A DNA stretch of 64,000 nucleotides from CAVTLG01 sp963735495. GTDB taxonomy: Bacteria; Chloroflexota; Ktedonobacteria; Ktedonobacterales; Ktedonobacteraceae. Location of the stretch: contig CAVTLG010000014.1 in NCBI GenBank assembly GCA_963735495.1, positions 806,001 to 870,000 of the forward strand, given 5' to 3'. Numbering within the stretch: position 1 is the first letter of the stretch; each line of letters opens with the position of its first letter. Under the pieces are notes generated by a model that ran no database searches, was not told where the DNA came from, and saw only the letters and a program-made list of their open reading frames with translations. Below are positions 43,498-53,290 of the stretch, one piece after another. The translations under genes and the position numbers were made by a program.

Positions 43498-45078
43498 TTA
43501 GGCATTTGCGCTGTGGACGGCCACTCGTCGTGGCAGCAAGTCGTAGTGTTGTGGATCGAAGTGGCGTGTTCTGCGCCGGAACTCGAAGGTAAAACCGGGC
43601 CAGATGGTCGTATTGCGTCCCCTGGCGTCGAGGTACCAGCTAGCGCATCCCGAGGTCCAGACCGTTCCCTGCATGCGTTGTTGCAGCTCTGTATTGAATG
43701 CCTCCTGGACCTCTGGCTGTACCTCGGCGATGTGCACGTTTCGTCGTTTCATCGTACGCAGACAGTCCAGAATGTAGGTAATCTGCGACTCAATCATCAG
43801 GACCATCGAATTGTGGCCCAGGCCCGTGTTTGGGCCGATGAGCAAGAACAGATTGGGAAAACCTGCTATGGCTGTGCCGAGATAGGCGTTAGGACCTGCC
43901 TGCCAGCTATCAGCGAGTGATCGACCTCTGCGTCCATAGATATGCGTTGGTAGTTGTGTATCGGTCACATGGAAGCCCGTGCCGCAGATGATGGTGTCGA
44001 TCTCGTGTGTTCTACCATCCTCAGTCACGATACTCTGTGCCTGTACCTCGCGAATGCGTTCGCTGATCACCTCAACGTTGGACTGTGTAATCGCCGGGTA
44101 AAAGTCGTCAGACAGCAAAATGCGTTTGCAGCCCATTGTGTAGTGAGGCGTGAGCTTTGCTCTGAGCGCGGGATCGGGTACCTGTCTGGCGATGTGCCGT
44201 CGCGCAATCTGCATGCCGCTCTCCAGCATGCTGGGCTGAGAGATGAGTCCGAGCGCAGTTAGCTCTTGCCGCCAGTAGATCCTGGTACGTACAATGCGCT
44301 GAGTGATCGGCAAGATGCTATATGCAGCACGTTGCCAGCCAGGAATGGCATGATCCAGCCGGGGTAGAATCCAGGCTGGTGTCCGCTGGAACAGGGTGAG
44401 CCGACTGACATGCGGCTGGATGTGTGGCACAAACTGGATGGCCGATGCACCCGTACCAATCACGGCCACGCGCTTCCCCATAAGATCGTAATCGTGCTGC
44501 CAGCGTGCCGAGTGGAACAGGACCCCGGCGAAGTGCTCGATGCCTGGGATCGCTGGCAGTGAGGGTTCGCTCAGTGGTCCATTCCCGAGTATGAAGATAT
44601 CAGCCGTAAGCTGACCCTGTGTTGTGTGAATGTACCAGCATTGTTCATCTTCGTGCCACGCCGCGTCCAGCACTGTGCTATCCCACTGAATATGGGGCAG
44701 GATGCCGAAGCGCCTGGCGCAGTGGCGTAAATAGTGCCAGATCTCGCGCTGAGGAGAGTACATACGACTCCAATGTGGATTCAGCGCGAACGAGAAGGAA
44801 TACAGGTGTGAAGGAATGTCGCAGGCGCAGCCTGGATAGGTATTATCGCGCCATGTTCCACCGATGTCGGTAGTCTGTTCGATGACCACAAAGTCGTCCA
44901 GGCCATGCTGCTTGAGCCGAATCGCCATCCCCAATCCAGAAAATCCCGTTCCCAGGATAGCTACATGTACATGACGCACACACACTTCATCGTCGGATAC
45001 CCCACTTGTAGGTGCCGCGTGCTGGTGCTTGTTGGCAGGCGTCTGGCTGCCATTATTGCGTGCAAAAAAATGGACCAT
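43498..45078 (-). CDS. Flavin-containing (Baeyer-Villiger-type) monooxygenase
   Basis: About 526 residues. The FAD Rossmann motif (VAILGTGFSGLGMAIRL) is followed by DIGGTWRDNTYPGCACDIPS. The BVMO fingerprint region is FAGVLFHSARWQHDYDLMGK (F.G...H...W), then the NADPH Rossmann motif (VAVIGTGASAIQFVP) and the late IICGTGFHVTDTQLP. The enzyme should insert oxygen into ketones or oxidise heteroatoms. ATG 45078 is chosen because GTGGAGGATG precedes it; the open frame to 45141 lacks a ribosome site. It faces the P450 gene, so the two are separate transcripts that may share a pathway. Confidence 0.92.
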   Translation of the reverse strand: MVHFFARNNGSQTPANKHQHAAPTSGVSDDEVCVRHVHVAILGTGFSGLGMAIRLKQHGLDDFVVIEQTTDIGGTWRDNTYPGCACDIPSHLYSFSFALNPHWSRMYSPQREIWHYLRHCARRFGILPHIQWDSTVLDAAWHEDEQCWYIHTTQGQLTADIFILGNGPLSEPSLPAIPGIEHFAGVLFHSARWQHDYDLMGKRVAVIGTGASAIQFVPHIQPHVSRLTLFQRTPAWILPRLDHAIPGWQRAAYSILPITQRIVRTRIYWRQELTALGLISQPSMLESGMQIARRHIARQVPDPALRAKLTPHYTMGCKRILLSDDFYPAITQSNVEVISERIREVQAQSIVTEDGRTHEIDTIICGTGFHVTDTQLPTHIYGRRGRSLADSWQAGPNAYLGTAIAGFPNLFLLIGPNTGLGHNSMVLMIESQITYILDCLRTMKRRNVHIAEVQPEVQEAFNTELQQRMQGTVWTSGCASWYLDARGRNTTIWPGFTFEFRRRTRHFDPQHYDLLPRRVAVHSANA

Positions 45079-45188
45079 GCTCGCATCCTCCACAATTCTT
45101 CGTGGTTGTCGACTCCGCTGCGTCAGATAAGAGTATACCATCGAATTTGAGCTTGACGAGAAGGTAAATTTTGCAATTCTGGGCCTTA

Positions 45189-45300
45189 TGTCCCCCTTTT
45201 GGTGCTGGATGAGTTTATCTAAAACGCCTTCATCTTCTTTTAGTACACACCATCAGAGGAACAAATCCCTTATTGAGCAGTCTACCACCAAAGGGAGACA
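45189..45300. repeat. ~112-bp imperfect inverted-repeat element
   Basis: TGTCCCCCTTTTGGTG on the left and CACCAAAGGGAGACA on the right pair at 14 of 16 positions. No coding content inside. Could be a worn miniature element; weak evidence alone. Confidence 0.35.
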
Positions 45301-45389
45301 AAAGTAAAAGGCTAGATATATGGTAGAGTGACAATGACAATCAGCTTGAGTCCAAACACTTGTCGTTTCCATTAAGATAGAAACATATG

Positions 45390-45605
45390 AGACATCACCT
45401 ACTTTCCCAGCAGGCTCCTCGATGCTGTGAGGAGGTGACTGGTCATATCACGTAGAACGAGACGGTAAACTGATCACAGGCCAAATACCCAATCAAGTTT
45501 CAGTGTTGCCAGGGTTGTAATTGAGGCTTTACAGGCATAAAACACCCGTAACATAAAAAGAATTTAGCCGTCTGTCGCCTGAATAATGGGCAACAGGCTC
45601 TTTTT
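45390..45605 (+). ncRNA. Candidate structured RNA ending in a terminator
   Basis: The stretch has non-coding, moderately GC-rich sequence in an AT-rich setting. It contains a CTCCTC/GAGGAG stem (45415-45434) and several short G/C blocks. It ends with an interrupted hairpin (45566-45600: AGCC..TGT..GCC with GGC..ACA..GGCT) followed by TTTTT. It matches no riboswitch or housekeeping RNA that I know. The start is unknown. Confidence 0.35.
45566..45605 (+). terminator. Rho-independent terminator without an upstream gene
   Basis: Interrupted stem of about 10 pairs with a 7-base loop, then five T. No gene ends upstream on this strand within 2 kb, so it implies an RNA transcript or an attenuator for the gene at 45940. 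Confidence 0.5.
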
Positions 45606-45939
45606 ACAAAAATAATTTACTTTTTCTCTTGTCAGGTGAACAAATATTGCATTTATCTAAAAAATAATGTATACTTAAAGAGGCTCACAGATATGCTTAC
45701 GAGTCATGCCCCTGCTCGGTTCATGGCATAAGTTAGTATTCAACAGGCGTTTTTATTCATTGGGAGCGCGATTTCCGGGATGATCTTGTTCGCTCTCTCA
45801 TTTGTGTGCCCCATCTCTCCATCACTTGCGAGGTGGATGCCGAGCGAACAGCAATGCTAATGGAACGCAGACAAAAAAAGAGCGCAGCCTTCACATCTGC
45901 CTCCTTCACACCTGCCTTTTTTAAGAGGAGTTATAAGCC

Positions 45940-46662
45940 ATGTCCTATTCACATAGAAATATTGTAGAAGAACGAAAAGAGGCGTGCCTGAAGGCTCAAC
46001 AGCTCACGGCCATGTGCGAAAAACTCTCTATCACGCTTGACCCTATTGACTGGCAAAGTTCTGGTATGCGTGCCTGGGTATCTGTGAATGCCATCAAAAT
46101 AGCTGATCTGTTAGATCTCAGTCAACAGGATAGTGTTTCTGTGCTCCGTCGTGTGCAGATAAAACTGCTCGAACATGCTGCGCTCTCCGCCATGCGTGCG
46201 CGACCGGGGCTGAAGACCTTGATGTGGAGTCCGGTTGATGTCGTGCAGCCGCAAGCTTTTTTGAGCCTCTGGGTGCTTACGATGGAGACTGATGAGCGCG
46301 TCGCGATAGCTGAATACATCAGGGATGAGCAGCGTGTCTATGAACAGTATATCCTCAATGTAAACGACGAGCAGCAACTTGCCCAGCTCTTTGGGCCAGG
46401 GCATACTGCTGAGTACCAGTTGGGGACGACCGTCACCATTGAGGAACGCGAGAGGAAAAGCACTGGCGAAATTGTCTACATTCTCTCACCGGGCAAGGTG
46501 CTCACTGGTCGTAAATATGCGTCGAGAGGGACTCAGGGCGGTATGGGCAGACCAGCCGTGAGCGATGTTTCATCAAGATATCTTGTCGATTGCCATGATG
46601 GCTTCCCCCACGTGGTCAATCAGTCGCAAGTCGTCGTTGAGACCAGTGATGTCGGCGTCTAA
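45940..46662 (+). CDS. Unknown soluble protein, 240 residues
   Basis: AAGAGGAG ten bases before the ATG makes the start firm. The sequence is balanced and globular: an N-terminal helical half (ERKEACLKAQQLTAMCEKL, IKIADLLDLSQQDSVSVLRR) and a C-terminal beta-rich half (EYQLGTTVTIEERERKSTGE, IVYILSPGKVLTGRKYASRG, RYLVDCHDGFPHVVNQSQVV). The last part, with its S.GEIVYILSPG and SRYLVDC.DGFP.VV patterns, suggests a small SH3-like barrel. No family is recognised. Followed by a strong terminator, so monocistronic. Confidence 0.7.
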   Translation: MSYSHRNIVEERKEACLKAQQLTAMCEKLSITLDPIDWQSSGMRAWVSVNAIKIADLLDLSQQDSVSVLRRVQIKLLEHAALSAMRARPGLKTLMWSPVDVVQPQAFLSLWVLTMETDERVAIAEYIRDEQRVYEQYILNVNDEQQLAQLFGPGHTAEYQLGTTVTIEERERKSTGEIVYILSPGKVLTGRKYASRGTQGGMGRPAVSDVSSRYLVDCHDGFPHVVNQSQVVVETSDVGV

Positions 46663-46676
46663 AAAGAAGCACACTG

Positions 46677-46721
46677 CGCCAGATCTTCTCATCATGAAGG
46701 AAGATCTGGCGACTTTTTTTT
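46677..46721 (+). terminator. Strong rho-independent terminator
   Basis: CGCCAGATCTTC pairs perfectly with GAAGATCTGGCG (12 bp), 11-base loop, then eight T. Confidence 0.92.
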
Positions 46722-47015
46722 GTCGCCATGTTTTGCCTTGCTCTTTTCTTGCTCATAGGCTTTAATAAAGGCGTGGACGCCTGGGATGGCCCATCTATAA
46801 TTACTAATGAGTATACTTTGCAGCCGTTTGTACGATTAAGATAGTGTATATTGTTTATTCGTTATGCTTTGCTACACAAAAAAGGCGCATTGACACTATA
46901 AAGTCGCTAAAATCTAAGCGTCGAACTTCGTCAGTACAACATAAATTGTCAAAAGGGCCTTTTTTTACTGAGTATTCTGCATGATCTCTATTGTTCTGTT
47001 TCGCCGGAGGTTTTC
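46722..47015. other. Intergenic region upstream of the DUF4012 gene
   Basis: About 290 bases. It includes GGCGTGGACGCC (small hairpin, 46771-46782) and a TTGACA at 46891 in an AT-rich setting that could serve as a -35 box. On the minus strand a start-less frame reads RWAIPGVHAFIKAYEQEKSK, possibly a worn gene tail; support is weak. Confidence 0.3.
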
Positions 47016-49550
47016 ATGTTCCAGCCACCTGGTCGAAAGATGTTTCGTTCACCTTCTCAACTGGGTTCGCAGACGCCAAATCCTGATAGGTCCAATTATG
47101 AGGCGCAACAAACGCAGAAGCAACCTTCTGTCGCAGATACAGGGACCAATCAAGGCCCGCCGTCTCTTCCTATGCATCAGCAACTCAATAATCAGCCGCC
47201 TGCCGGTTCGTTCAACAGCGGTCAACCGCCGCTCTCTTCTGATCCCACGCTTGTTCAGACACTGCCCGTGCCTAGTCTGTCCCACCCTTCACAACAGCTC
47301 CCAATAGGGCAGAACAGCTATCTGCCAGGGGCATCCTTTCCGGGCATAAACAGTGGTGTGCTATCTAAAGAACAGAAAAAGAAGAATATGCTCGTACGCT
47401 TGCGTATACAGGCACGGAACAGATATCGTCAGCTCTCGACACGGACTAAAGTAATCTGCATGCTACTGGCCTTTATTATCGCGGTGCCCTTGTTAGCTGG
47501 TGTGGTGGAGGCTATGAATGGGATTACCATGTATCAGCAGGTGGAAGGGGGCATGAATCATCTGCACGCGGCTGCGAATGTATTTCAGGGTGGCACGAAG
47601 GGTGACTACTCCAAATATTTTGTTGTCGCTAAACTGCAACAGGCGCAGAGCGAAGTGAGCGCCGCTCACAGTGACTTTGCCGTATTGAGTGATGAACTGG
47701 ATCACAATGGCTCGATAGCTGTTGCTGGCTCTGTAGTGCCGACGCAGATGACGGCGTTGCGTAAACTTGCGCATATCGCTGTTGATGCCACGGTAGCCGG
47801 ACAAGATGCGCTAAAGACCGCTATCCAGATCGCGCCATCCGTCGAACCTGCGCTCAAGCAGGGTGCGAATACCTCTCTACCCTATCTGAGTACGAGTTCC
47901 TATAGCGCATTGACCGCTCTGCTGGCGACTATCACGCCGCTCGTGCGTGATATGACAAACCAGGCGCAGGGTCTCTCACTCAATGGCTTGCCGCTCAGTG
48001 CGAGCCAGAGTAAGATGATCTCGACCATACTTCCCTGGTTGCCTGTGGCGGATACGGTACTGTCCCAGGTTCCCACCTATAAGAGTATACTTGGCTGGCT
48101 GCTAGGAATAGGTCAGGCGCGTAGTTTCCTCGTTGAGCCGATGGATAGTGCCGAGTTGCGCGCCACGGGTGGTTTTACCGGGCAGTTCGGCGTACTGACC
48201 TTCAATGGCGGACGTATGGCTCCTTTGAGCCTGAAGAATATTGGTGCATACGAGGAGGATCACTCGGGCTTGCCGGGTGGCACACCGCCGATTGATCCAA
48301 CAATCTATGCGCGGGTAGTGGGACAGACGGCTCCCAGTCCTTATAGCTCCTGGTGGCCCATCGCGAACTTTGGTGTGCGTGACGCCAATGTCTCCGCCGA
48401 CTTCCCTACTTCGGCCAAGACTATCATCAATCGTTATGCGTACGAGTTTCAGCAACATGTCGATGGTGTGATTAGCTTCACGCCAACGCTGATTGAGCAG
48501 GTCTTACGTGTGACTGGACCAATCACGATTGCCAGTTATCACGAAACCATCACTGCGCAGAACCTTGAAGATAAATTGCATTACTACCAGTTGAATAACG
48601 CTGGTATCTATAAAGAGCAGACGATTGAGCATGTGCAAGATCCCGAGATTGCGCGCAAGCTCTTTACGCAGCGTGTGACGAAGCAGTTAATGAGTGCGGT
48701 TTTCCATCTACCGACCTCCAAGTTGCTGCCGATGGCTAATCAGATGTTGCAGGCAACAAAGACCAAGGACCTGCAGATCTATTTCGACAATCCGCAACTT
48801 GAAAGCTTACTTGCCAAGTATGGCTCGACGGTATCGCTGGATCGCTCGACTACGCACGACGGCCTTTACGTGGTGCAGGACAACTTGAGTGCCAATAAAG
48901 CCTCGCAATATGTCACGACCTCGCTGCAGGATACGGTGACGCTGGACGCACGGGGGGACGCAACGCATAACTTGACGATGACGTTGGATTATCAACAAAA
49001 GGGGGATGTGTACGGCCCTGACACGTACCATGACTATGTGCGTGTCTATGTGCCTGAGAATAGCACTTTTGTGAGTGGCAATGGCTTCTCGCAAGTAGGG
49101 GAGACCTACTGTACTGATAGTGTAGATCCTTGCCAGGCAGATGTCTATGGCAATGGGATGCTGGTGTGTAGTGCGCCCGTGGTCGTTGGTGCATCTACTG
49201 GCTACAGCGATTTTTATCCTGGCAATGTGTTATATCAGATCGGTGCGCCAACCAATCAGACCAGTGACGAGGCGGGGCGTGCCATGTACGGCGGTTGGGT
49301 TATGATCCCCAAAAACTGTACGATGAAGGTAACACTATCATGGACAGTACCTGCTATGAGCAAAAACGGCTACAGCCTGTTGCTCCAGGCGCAGGCCGGT
49401 ATAACCACCGGTCTGAAGCTATCAGTACAGTCCGCGACCTGCTCTTCTGGCAACTTGCAAGATGCGAGTACTTTGAACGGTCAGGACACCATCTTTAGTG
49501 TGCAGAAGAAGGGGGCGAGCTGCTCTCTCCAAAAAAACACAACGGCGTAA
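47016..49550 (+). CDS. DUF4012 membrane-anchored surface protein
   Basis: 844 residues; CGGAGG five bases before the ATG. A ~140-residue cytosolic tail rich in Gln, Pro and Ser is followed by a basic stretch and one membrane helix (VICMLLAFIIAVPLLAGVVE) at ~150-170. A large external part carries the DUF4012 core: ARSFLVEPMDSAELRATGGF, TGQFGVLTFNGGRMAPL, and NFGVRDANVSADFPTSAKTI. The C-terminal ~200 residues are beta-rich (DTVTLDARGDATHNLTMTLD). DUF4012 is structurally linked to the LytR-CpsA-Psr-like region and is common in Chloroflexota and Actinobacteria. Probable cell-envelope role. Confidence 0.85.
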   Translation: MFQPPGRKMFRSPSQLGSQTPNPDRSNYEAQQTQKQPSVADTGTNQGPPSLPMHQQLNNQPPAGSFNSGQPPLSSDPTLVQTLPVPSLSHPSQQLPIGQNSYLPGASFPGINSGVLSKEQKKKNMLVRLRIQARNRYRQLSTRTKVICMLLAFIIAVPLLAGVVEAMNGITMYQQVEGGMNHLHAAANVFQGGTKGDYSKYFVVAKLQQAQSEVSAAHSDFAVLSDELDHNGSIAVAGSVVPTQMTALRKLAHIAVDATVAGQDALKTAIQIAPSVEPALKQGANTSLPYLSTSSYSALTALLATITPLVRDMTNQAQGLSLNGLPLSASQSKMISTILPWLPVADTVLSQVPTYKSILGWLLGIGQARSFLVEPMDSAELRATGGFTGQFGVLTFNGGRMAPLSLKNIGAYEEDHSGLPGGTPPIDPTIYARVVGQTAPSPYSSWWPIANFGVRDANVSADFPTSAKTIINRYAYEFQQHVDGVISFTPTLIEQVLRVTGPITIASYHETITAQNLEDKLHYYQLNNAGIYKEQTIEHVQDPEIARKLFTQRVTKQLMSAVFHLPTSKLLPMANQMLQATKTKDLQIYFDNPQLESLLAKYGSTVSLDRSTTHDGLYVVQDNLSANKASQYVTTSLQDTVTLDARGDATHNLTMTLDYQQKGDVYGPDTYHDYVRVYVPENSTFVSGNGFSQVGETYCTDSVDPCQADVYGNGMLVCSAPVVVGASTGYSDFYPGNVLYQIGAPTNQTSDEAGRAMYGGWVMIPKNCTMKVTLSWTVPAMSKNGYSLLLQAQAGITTGLKLSVQSATCSSGNLQDASTLNGQDTIFSVQKKGASCSLQKNTTA

Positions 49551-49638
49551 TTCGTCTGGAGACGAACCCCTGCTTGCTCTCCAATGCGGGGTGCAAAAAA
49601 TTGACGCACACCCGAGGACATTTACCAGCTTGTGCTTT

Positions 49639-49684
49639 TGCTACCCAAGAGGTATACTTCCTCCAAAGTACAGTTTGGGTAGCA
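49639..49684. promoter_or_regulatory. Perfect 10-bp dyad before the MalT-like gene
   Basis: TGCTACCCAA (49639-49648) and TTGGGTAGCA (49675-49684) are exact inverted copies with a 26-base centre containing GAGGTATACTTCCTC, itself partly symmetric. It ends 36 bases before the start codon. Could be an operator for autoregulation, a leader hairpin, or an element end. Confidence 0.5.
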
Positions 49685-49720
49685 TATCGACCGCCTGGGG
49701 AACACCAGGCAGGAGGAGGC

Positions 49721-52700
49721 ATGCCTGCGATGCCGAAGGCGGCTCCGTATCGTCTCAGTTTGGACCCCTTGCAGGGCACCTATACGTTTCATGAAACGCG
49801 CAGCCAACGAGTGCTCTCGGTGGCTCCAGACAGTCACGCGTGGTTCGACTGGCTGGCTCGCATCCCGTCGTTCACCTTCAGCGGCCAACACGGACAACTC
49901 ACGGTCCGCCAGGAGATCCGTTCAGGTGGGACCTATTGGTACGCCTACCGCAGAGTTGGGGGGAAGATGGCCAAGCGCTACCTCGGCCGGACCACTGAAC
50001 TCACCTCTGCTCGTTTAGAAGAGGTCGCCGCCCAGCTTGCCGAAGCGGCTCTGCGCATCGGATCGGCAGCACTCACCCAAGCGGCAGCGCTGGTCGCTCC
50101 TCTCCCTGGCCCACTGGCAGCCCCGGAAGCCTCGCCTCCTCTCCCGCACGGCCTGCTCGATAGGAGACTGGCCAGCAAACTCCACCTGCCCCACCTGCGC
50201 CCACACCTCGTCCATCGCACCCACCTGATCGAGCGCCTCCAGCAGGGGATGGAGGTGCCGCTCACGCTCCTCTCCGCCCCAGCCGGATGTGGCAAAACCA
50301 CACTGCTTGCCCAATGGCTCTCCCAAAGCGGGAGAGACGCCGCATGGCTGTCCTTAGAGCCCGAGGACAATGAGCCCATGCGCTTCCTGTCCTCGGTGAT
50401 CGCCGCCTTGCAAACCCTCGATCCGCACCTGGGTAGCAGTGCGCTGGCCATGTTGCACTCCACCCCACCTGCGCCACTTCCACCTCCTGAGGTCGTCTTT
50501 GCCCAGCTTGCCGCCGACCTACGCGAGCGTGCCCACAGGGACCTGATCCTGGTACTCGATGACTACCACGTCATCACAACGGCAGCACTGCAAGGTGCGG
50601 TGGCCGCTCTCCTGGCGTATGCTCCACCCTATCTGCACCTGGTCATCGCGACGCGTGCCGATCCCGCTCTGCCGCTCGCACGGCTGCGTGCGCGGGGCCA
50701 ACTCTACGAGGTACGCGCCGCACACTTGCAGTTCAGCGCCGAGGAAGCCCACACCTTTCTGCAGAGCGTGATGGGCCTCGACCTGTCCGCTGAGGAACGC
50801 GCCGTGCTGCAGGAACGCACTGAGGGCTGGATCGCCGGACTGCAATTGGCGGCGCTCTCCCTGCAAGGCCGTTCCGATGTGCAGCACTTCCTGGCCGATT
50901 TCACCGGTAGCCATCGCCATATCGTCGATTACCTGGTCGAGGAGGTGCTCGCCCGTCAGCCGGAGGCGGTGCAGTCCTTTCTGCTGCACACCGCGATCCT
51001 CGATCGGCTGACAGGGCCCTTATGCGACGCAGTGACCGGTGGGACTAACAGCGATATCCTGCTAGAGCAACTGGAGCGCGCCAATCTGTTCCTCGTCCCG
51101 CTCGATGAGCGGCGGCAGTGGTATCGCTACCATCACCTATTTGCCGATGTGCTGCGGGTGCGAGTGCCTCGAGAAGTGGGGAGAGCGGGACTCGCTACCC
51201 TGTATACGCGCGCGAGCGCGTGGTATGAGCAGAACGGGATGCAGGCCGAGGCAGTCGAGGCAGTGCTCTCAGCGCGCGATTTCGAGCGAGCTGCGCGCTT
51301 GATCGACGAGCCACTTGCCACGTCGATGATCATGAGCCTGCAGGTTGCCACCCTCATCCGCTGGCTGGAATGCTTCCCGCATGAGCAGTTGTTCACCAAT
51401 GCCTTCCTCTGCCTGATGTACGCGATGAGTTTGTTCTTTTCAGAGACTCCTCATACCTACGAAGGCCCCTTAGCAGTGGCCGAACGGCTCTTTCAAGCGG
51501 AAGGGAACCACAAAGGCTTGGGCCAGGCATATGTGTTACGAGCAATCGCAGCAAGCGTGCGGGGTGATGGGGTGCAGGCGATCAAGTACGGCACCCAGGT
51601 GTTCCAGTTGTCGCCAGAAGATGCCCTGCTTGAACGCAGCACGGCGACTAGCGCGTTAGCAGAAGGCTACCGACTGAACGGAGAGGTGAGGGCAGCCCGA
51701 CGGGTGCTCGCCGAGGCGCGCTTGCTGCGCGAGCAGGCTGGCAATATTCCCAGTATCCTGGGCGATACCATCGCGCTCGGTGACCTGCTCATCATGCAGG
51801 GGAAGCTGCGCGAGGCAACTGACGTCTATGCTCCTGTGCTCGAAGCGGCAGGTGAGTGGCAATACTTCGCTATCCAGGCCCTGATCGGCCTGGGGAATAT
51901 TGCACGCGAGCGCAACGAACTCGATACAGCAGAGGAAGACCTCAGGCAAGCCATCGCCATTGCCAGCAAGACACGAGACAAGGTACTGCTGGCGCGGGCA
52001 TCCCTCGTGCGCGCCAGGGTCATCCAGGCCCGGGAGGATGCCAAGCCCACGAGGGATGCGTGGGCTTCGACACTGATGTTGGCACAGGAGTGCGGATACA
52101 CGGGCCTCGTGGAGCAAGCCCAGGCGTATCAGGTGCATGGCTGGCTCCAACAGGGGCGGATGGATGAGGTGATCCGCTGGCAGCAAGCGTGCCCCCTTGC
52201 TGCCGATGCTCCTGCCAGCTACCCACAAGAAGTCCTGGCCCTCACGCTGGTGCGGGTGCTGATGGCTCAGGGGGAAACCGGTGAAGCCCTACGCTTGCTA
52301 GAACGCTGGCGCCAGCATGCCAGAACGCAAGAGCGCACCGGCAGCGAGATTGAGATGTTGGTGCTCTCAGCGTTAGCATATCAGACGCAAGGCAAGGCAG
52401 CGCAGGCAGTACAACTGCTCCAGCAGGCTCTCCTGCTCGCCTCGCCTGAAGGATATGTCCGAAGTGTTCGTGGATGAGGGCCTACCACTAGCTATCTTGC
52501 TGCATATGGTCCTCTCCAGGTGGAAAGGGAAAAGCGGAGCAGATGAGGTTCACAGGCTGCTCATGGTCTTGGAAGCCGAGCCAAGAGCCGACGCGTCCCT
52601 CACTCCCGTCACCGACCATCGCGAACCGCCTCGCGAGCCGTTAACTGACCGCGAGCGCAAAGTCTTGTGCCTGCTTTCGGCAGGCCTCTCGAATGCGGAA

Positions 52701-52826
52701 ATCGCTGCCGAACTGGTGGTCTCAATCAATACGATCAGGACCCAGGCGCGCAGCATCTACCACAAGTTGAACGTGAAGAATCGTCACGAAGCCGTGGCGC
52801 TGGCTCGCCACTGGCGACTGCTGTAG
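49721..52826 (+). pseudogene. MalT-like LuxR transcriptional activator, frameshifted near the 3' end
   Basis: A ~1,035-residue signal-transduction ATPase regulator. The N-terminal ~110 residues form an unusual module (YWYAYRRVGGKMAKRYLGRT) like the arm-binding domain of tyrosine recombinases. The STAND ATPase follows (P-loop LLSAPAGCGKTTLLAQWL near 185-200, Walker B LILVLDDYHVI, LVIATRADP, then EGWIAGLQLAALSL). TPR-like helices come next, and finally a LuxR helix-turn-helix (LTDRERKVLCLLSAGLSNAE, RTQARSIYHKLNVKNRHEA). The frame breaks in GAAGTGTTCG (52461-52470); removing one base gives PEGYVRS-FVDEG, the family norm. AGGAGGAGG precedes ATG 49721. Visibly more GC-rich than its left neighbours. 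Confidence 0.88.
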
Positions 52827-52989
52827 ACGGCCTTTGCGTCTCTGCGAGCTTCTTCTCCCTTCTCCTTGACACACAAGGCGCGATTCATCCCTGTTTCATG
52901 CTGGTAGGATGAAGACAGTTCATCCTATCGGCGGCTATACTTGAGGCATGGAAACACATCCTGTTCCAGTTGAGAGGGGAGCCTAGCGC

Positions 52990-53235
52990 ATGGTGAACGA
53001 CCCGGCCAGCTATCATATTCGTGTCAAAGGCCAGATAGGTCCTGAATGGTCCGAGTGGTTTGATGGCATGACCATCACCTCCGATGAACATAATGAGACG
53101 CTCTTTTCCGGGCGAGTGCTTGATCAGGCTGCCCTTTATGGCATCTTGAACAAGATCCAGGCTCTGGGTCTCCCCCTGCTCTCGGTCTTGCGCGAGACAC
53201 CATCCTCGTCGGAGCTGAGGACGCCTCTCACATAA
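52990..53235 (+). CDS. Small conserved protein of unknown function
   Basis: 81 residues, GAGAGGGGAG ten bases before the ATG. Pattern YHIRVKGQIGPEWSEWFDGM, then TLFSGRVLDQAALYGILNKI and LGLPLLSVLRE. This belongs to a widespread small Chloroflexota/Actinobacteria family seen next to regulators, with a predicted beta-beta-beta-alpha fold resembling an ACT-like or dodecin-like domain. No biochemical role known. It sits between the MalT-like regulator and DinB, probably in one unit with the latter (about 55 bases apart). Confidence 0.75.
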   Translation: MVNDPASYHIRVKGQIGPEWSEWFDGMTITSDEHNETLFSGRVLDQAALYGILNKIQALGLPLLSVLRETPSSSELRTPLT

Positions 53236-53290
53236 TGTCGAGCTGCATGCCCTCAAAGGAGGGCATGCTCGTTGAAAGGCAGATCTACAC

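Larger units (their letters stand above)
45079..45939. other. Gene-free region with inverted repeats and a terminator-like end
   Basis: About 860 bases without coding character. It holds an imperfect inverted repeat (45189-45204 with 45286-45300) and a possible structured RNA with its own terminator (about 45390-45605). The 5' region of the orphan gene at 45940 follows, with AAGAGGAG as its ribosome site. Confidence 0.5.

Noticed and set aside
45485..45535. GTTTCAGTGTTGCC…TTGAGGC stretch reminiscent of a CRISPR repeat
   Set aside because: Only one copy, no spacing pattern and no cas genes.
46695..46829. Start-less minus-strand frame with RWAIPGVHAFIKAYEQEKSK
   Set aside because: Looks protein-like but overlaps a strong terminator and has no initiation codon; too little to call a pseudogene with confidence.
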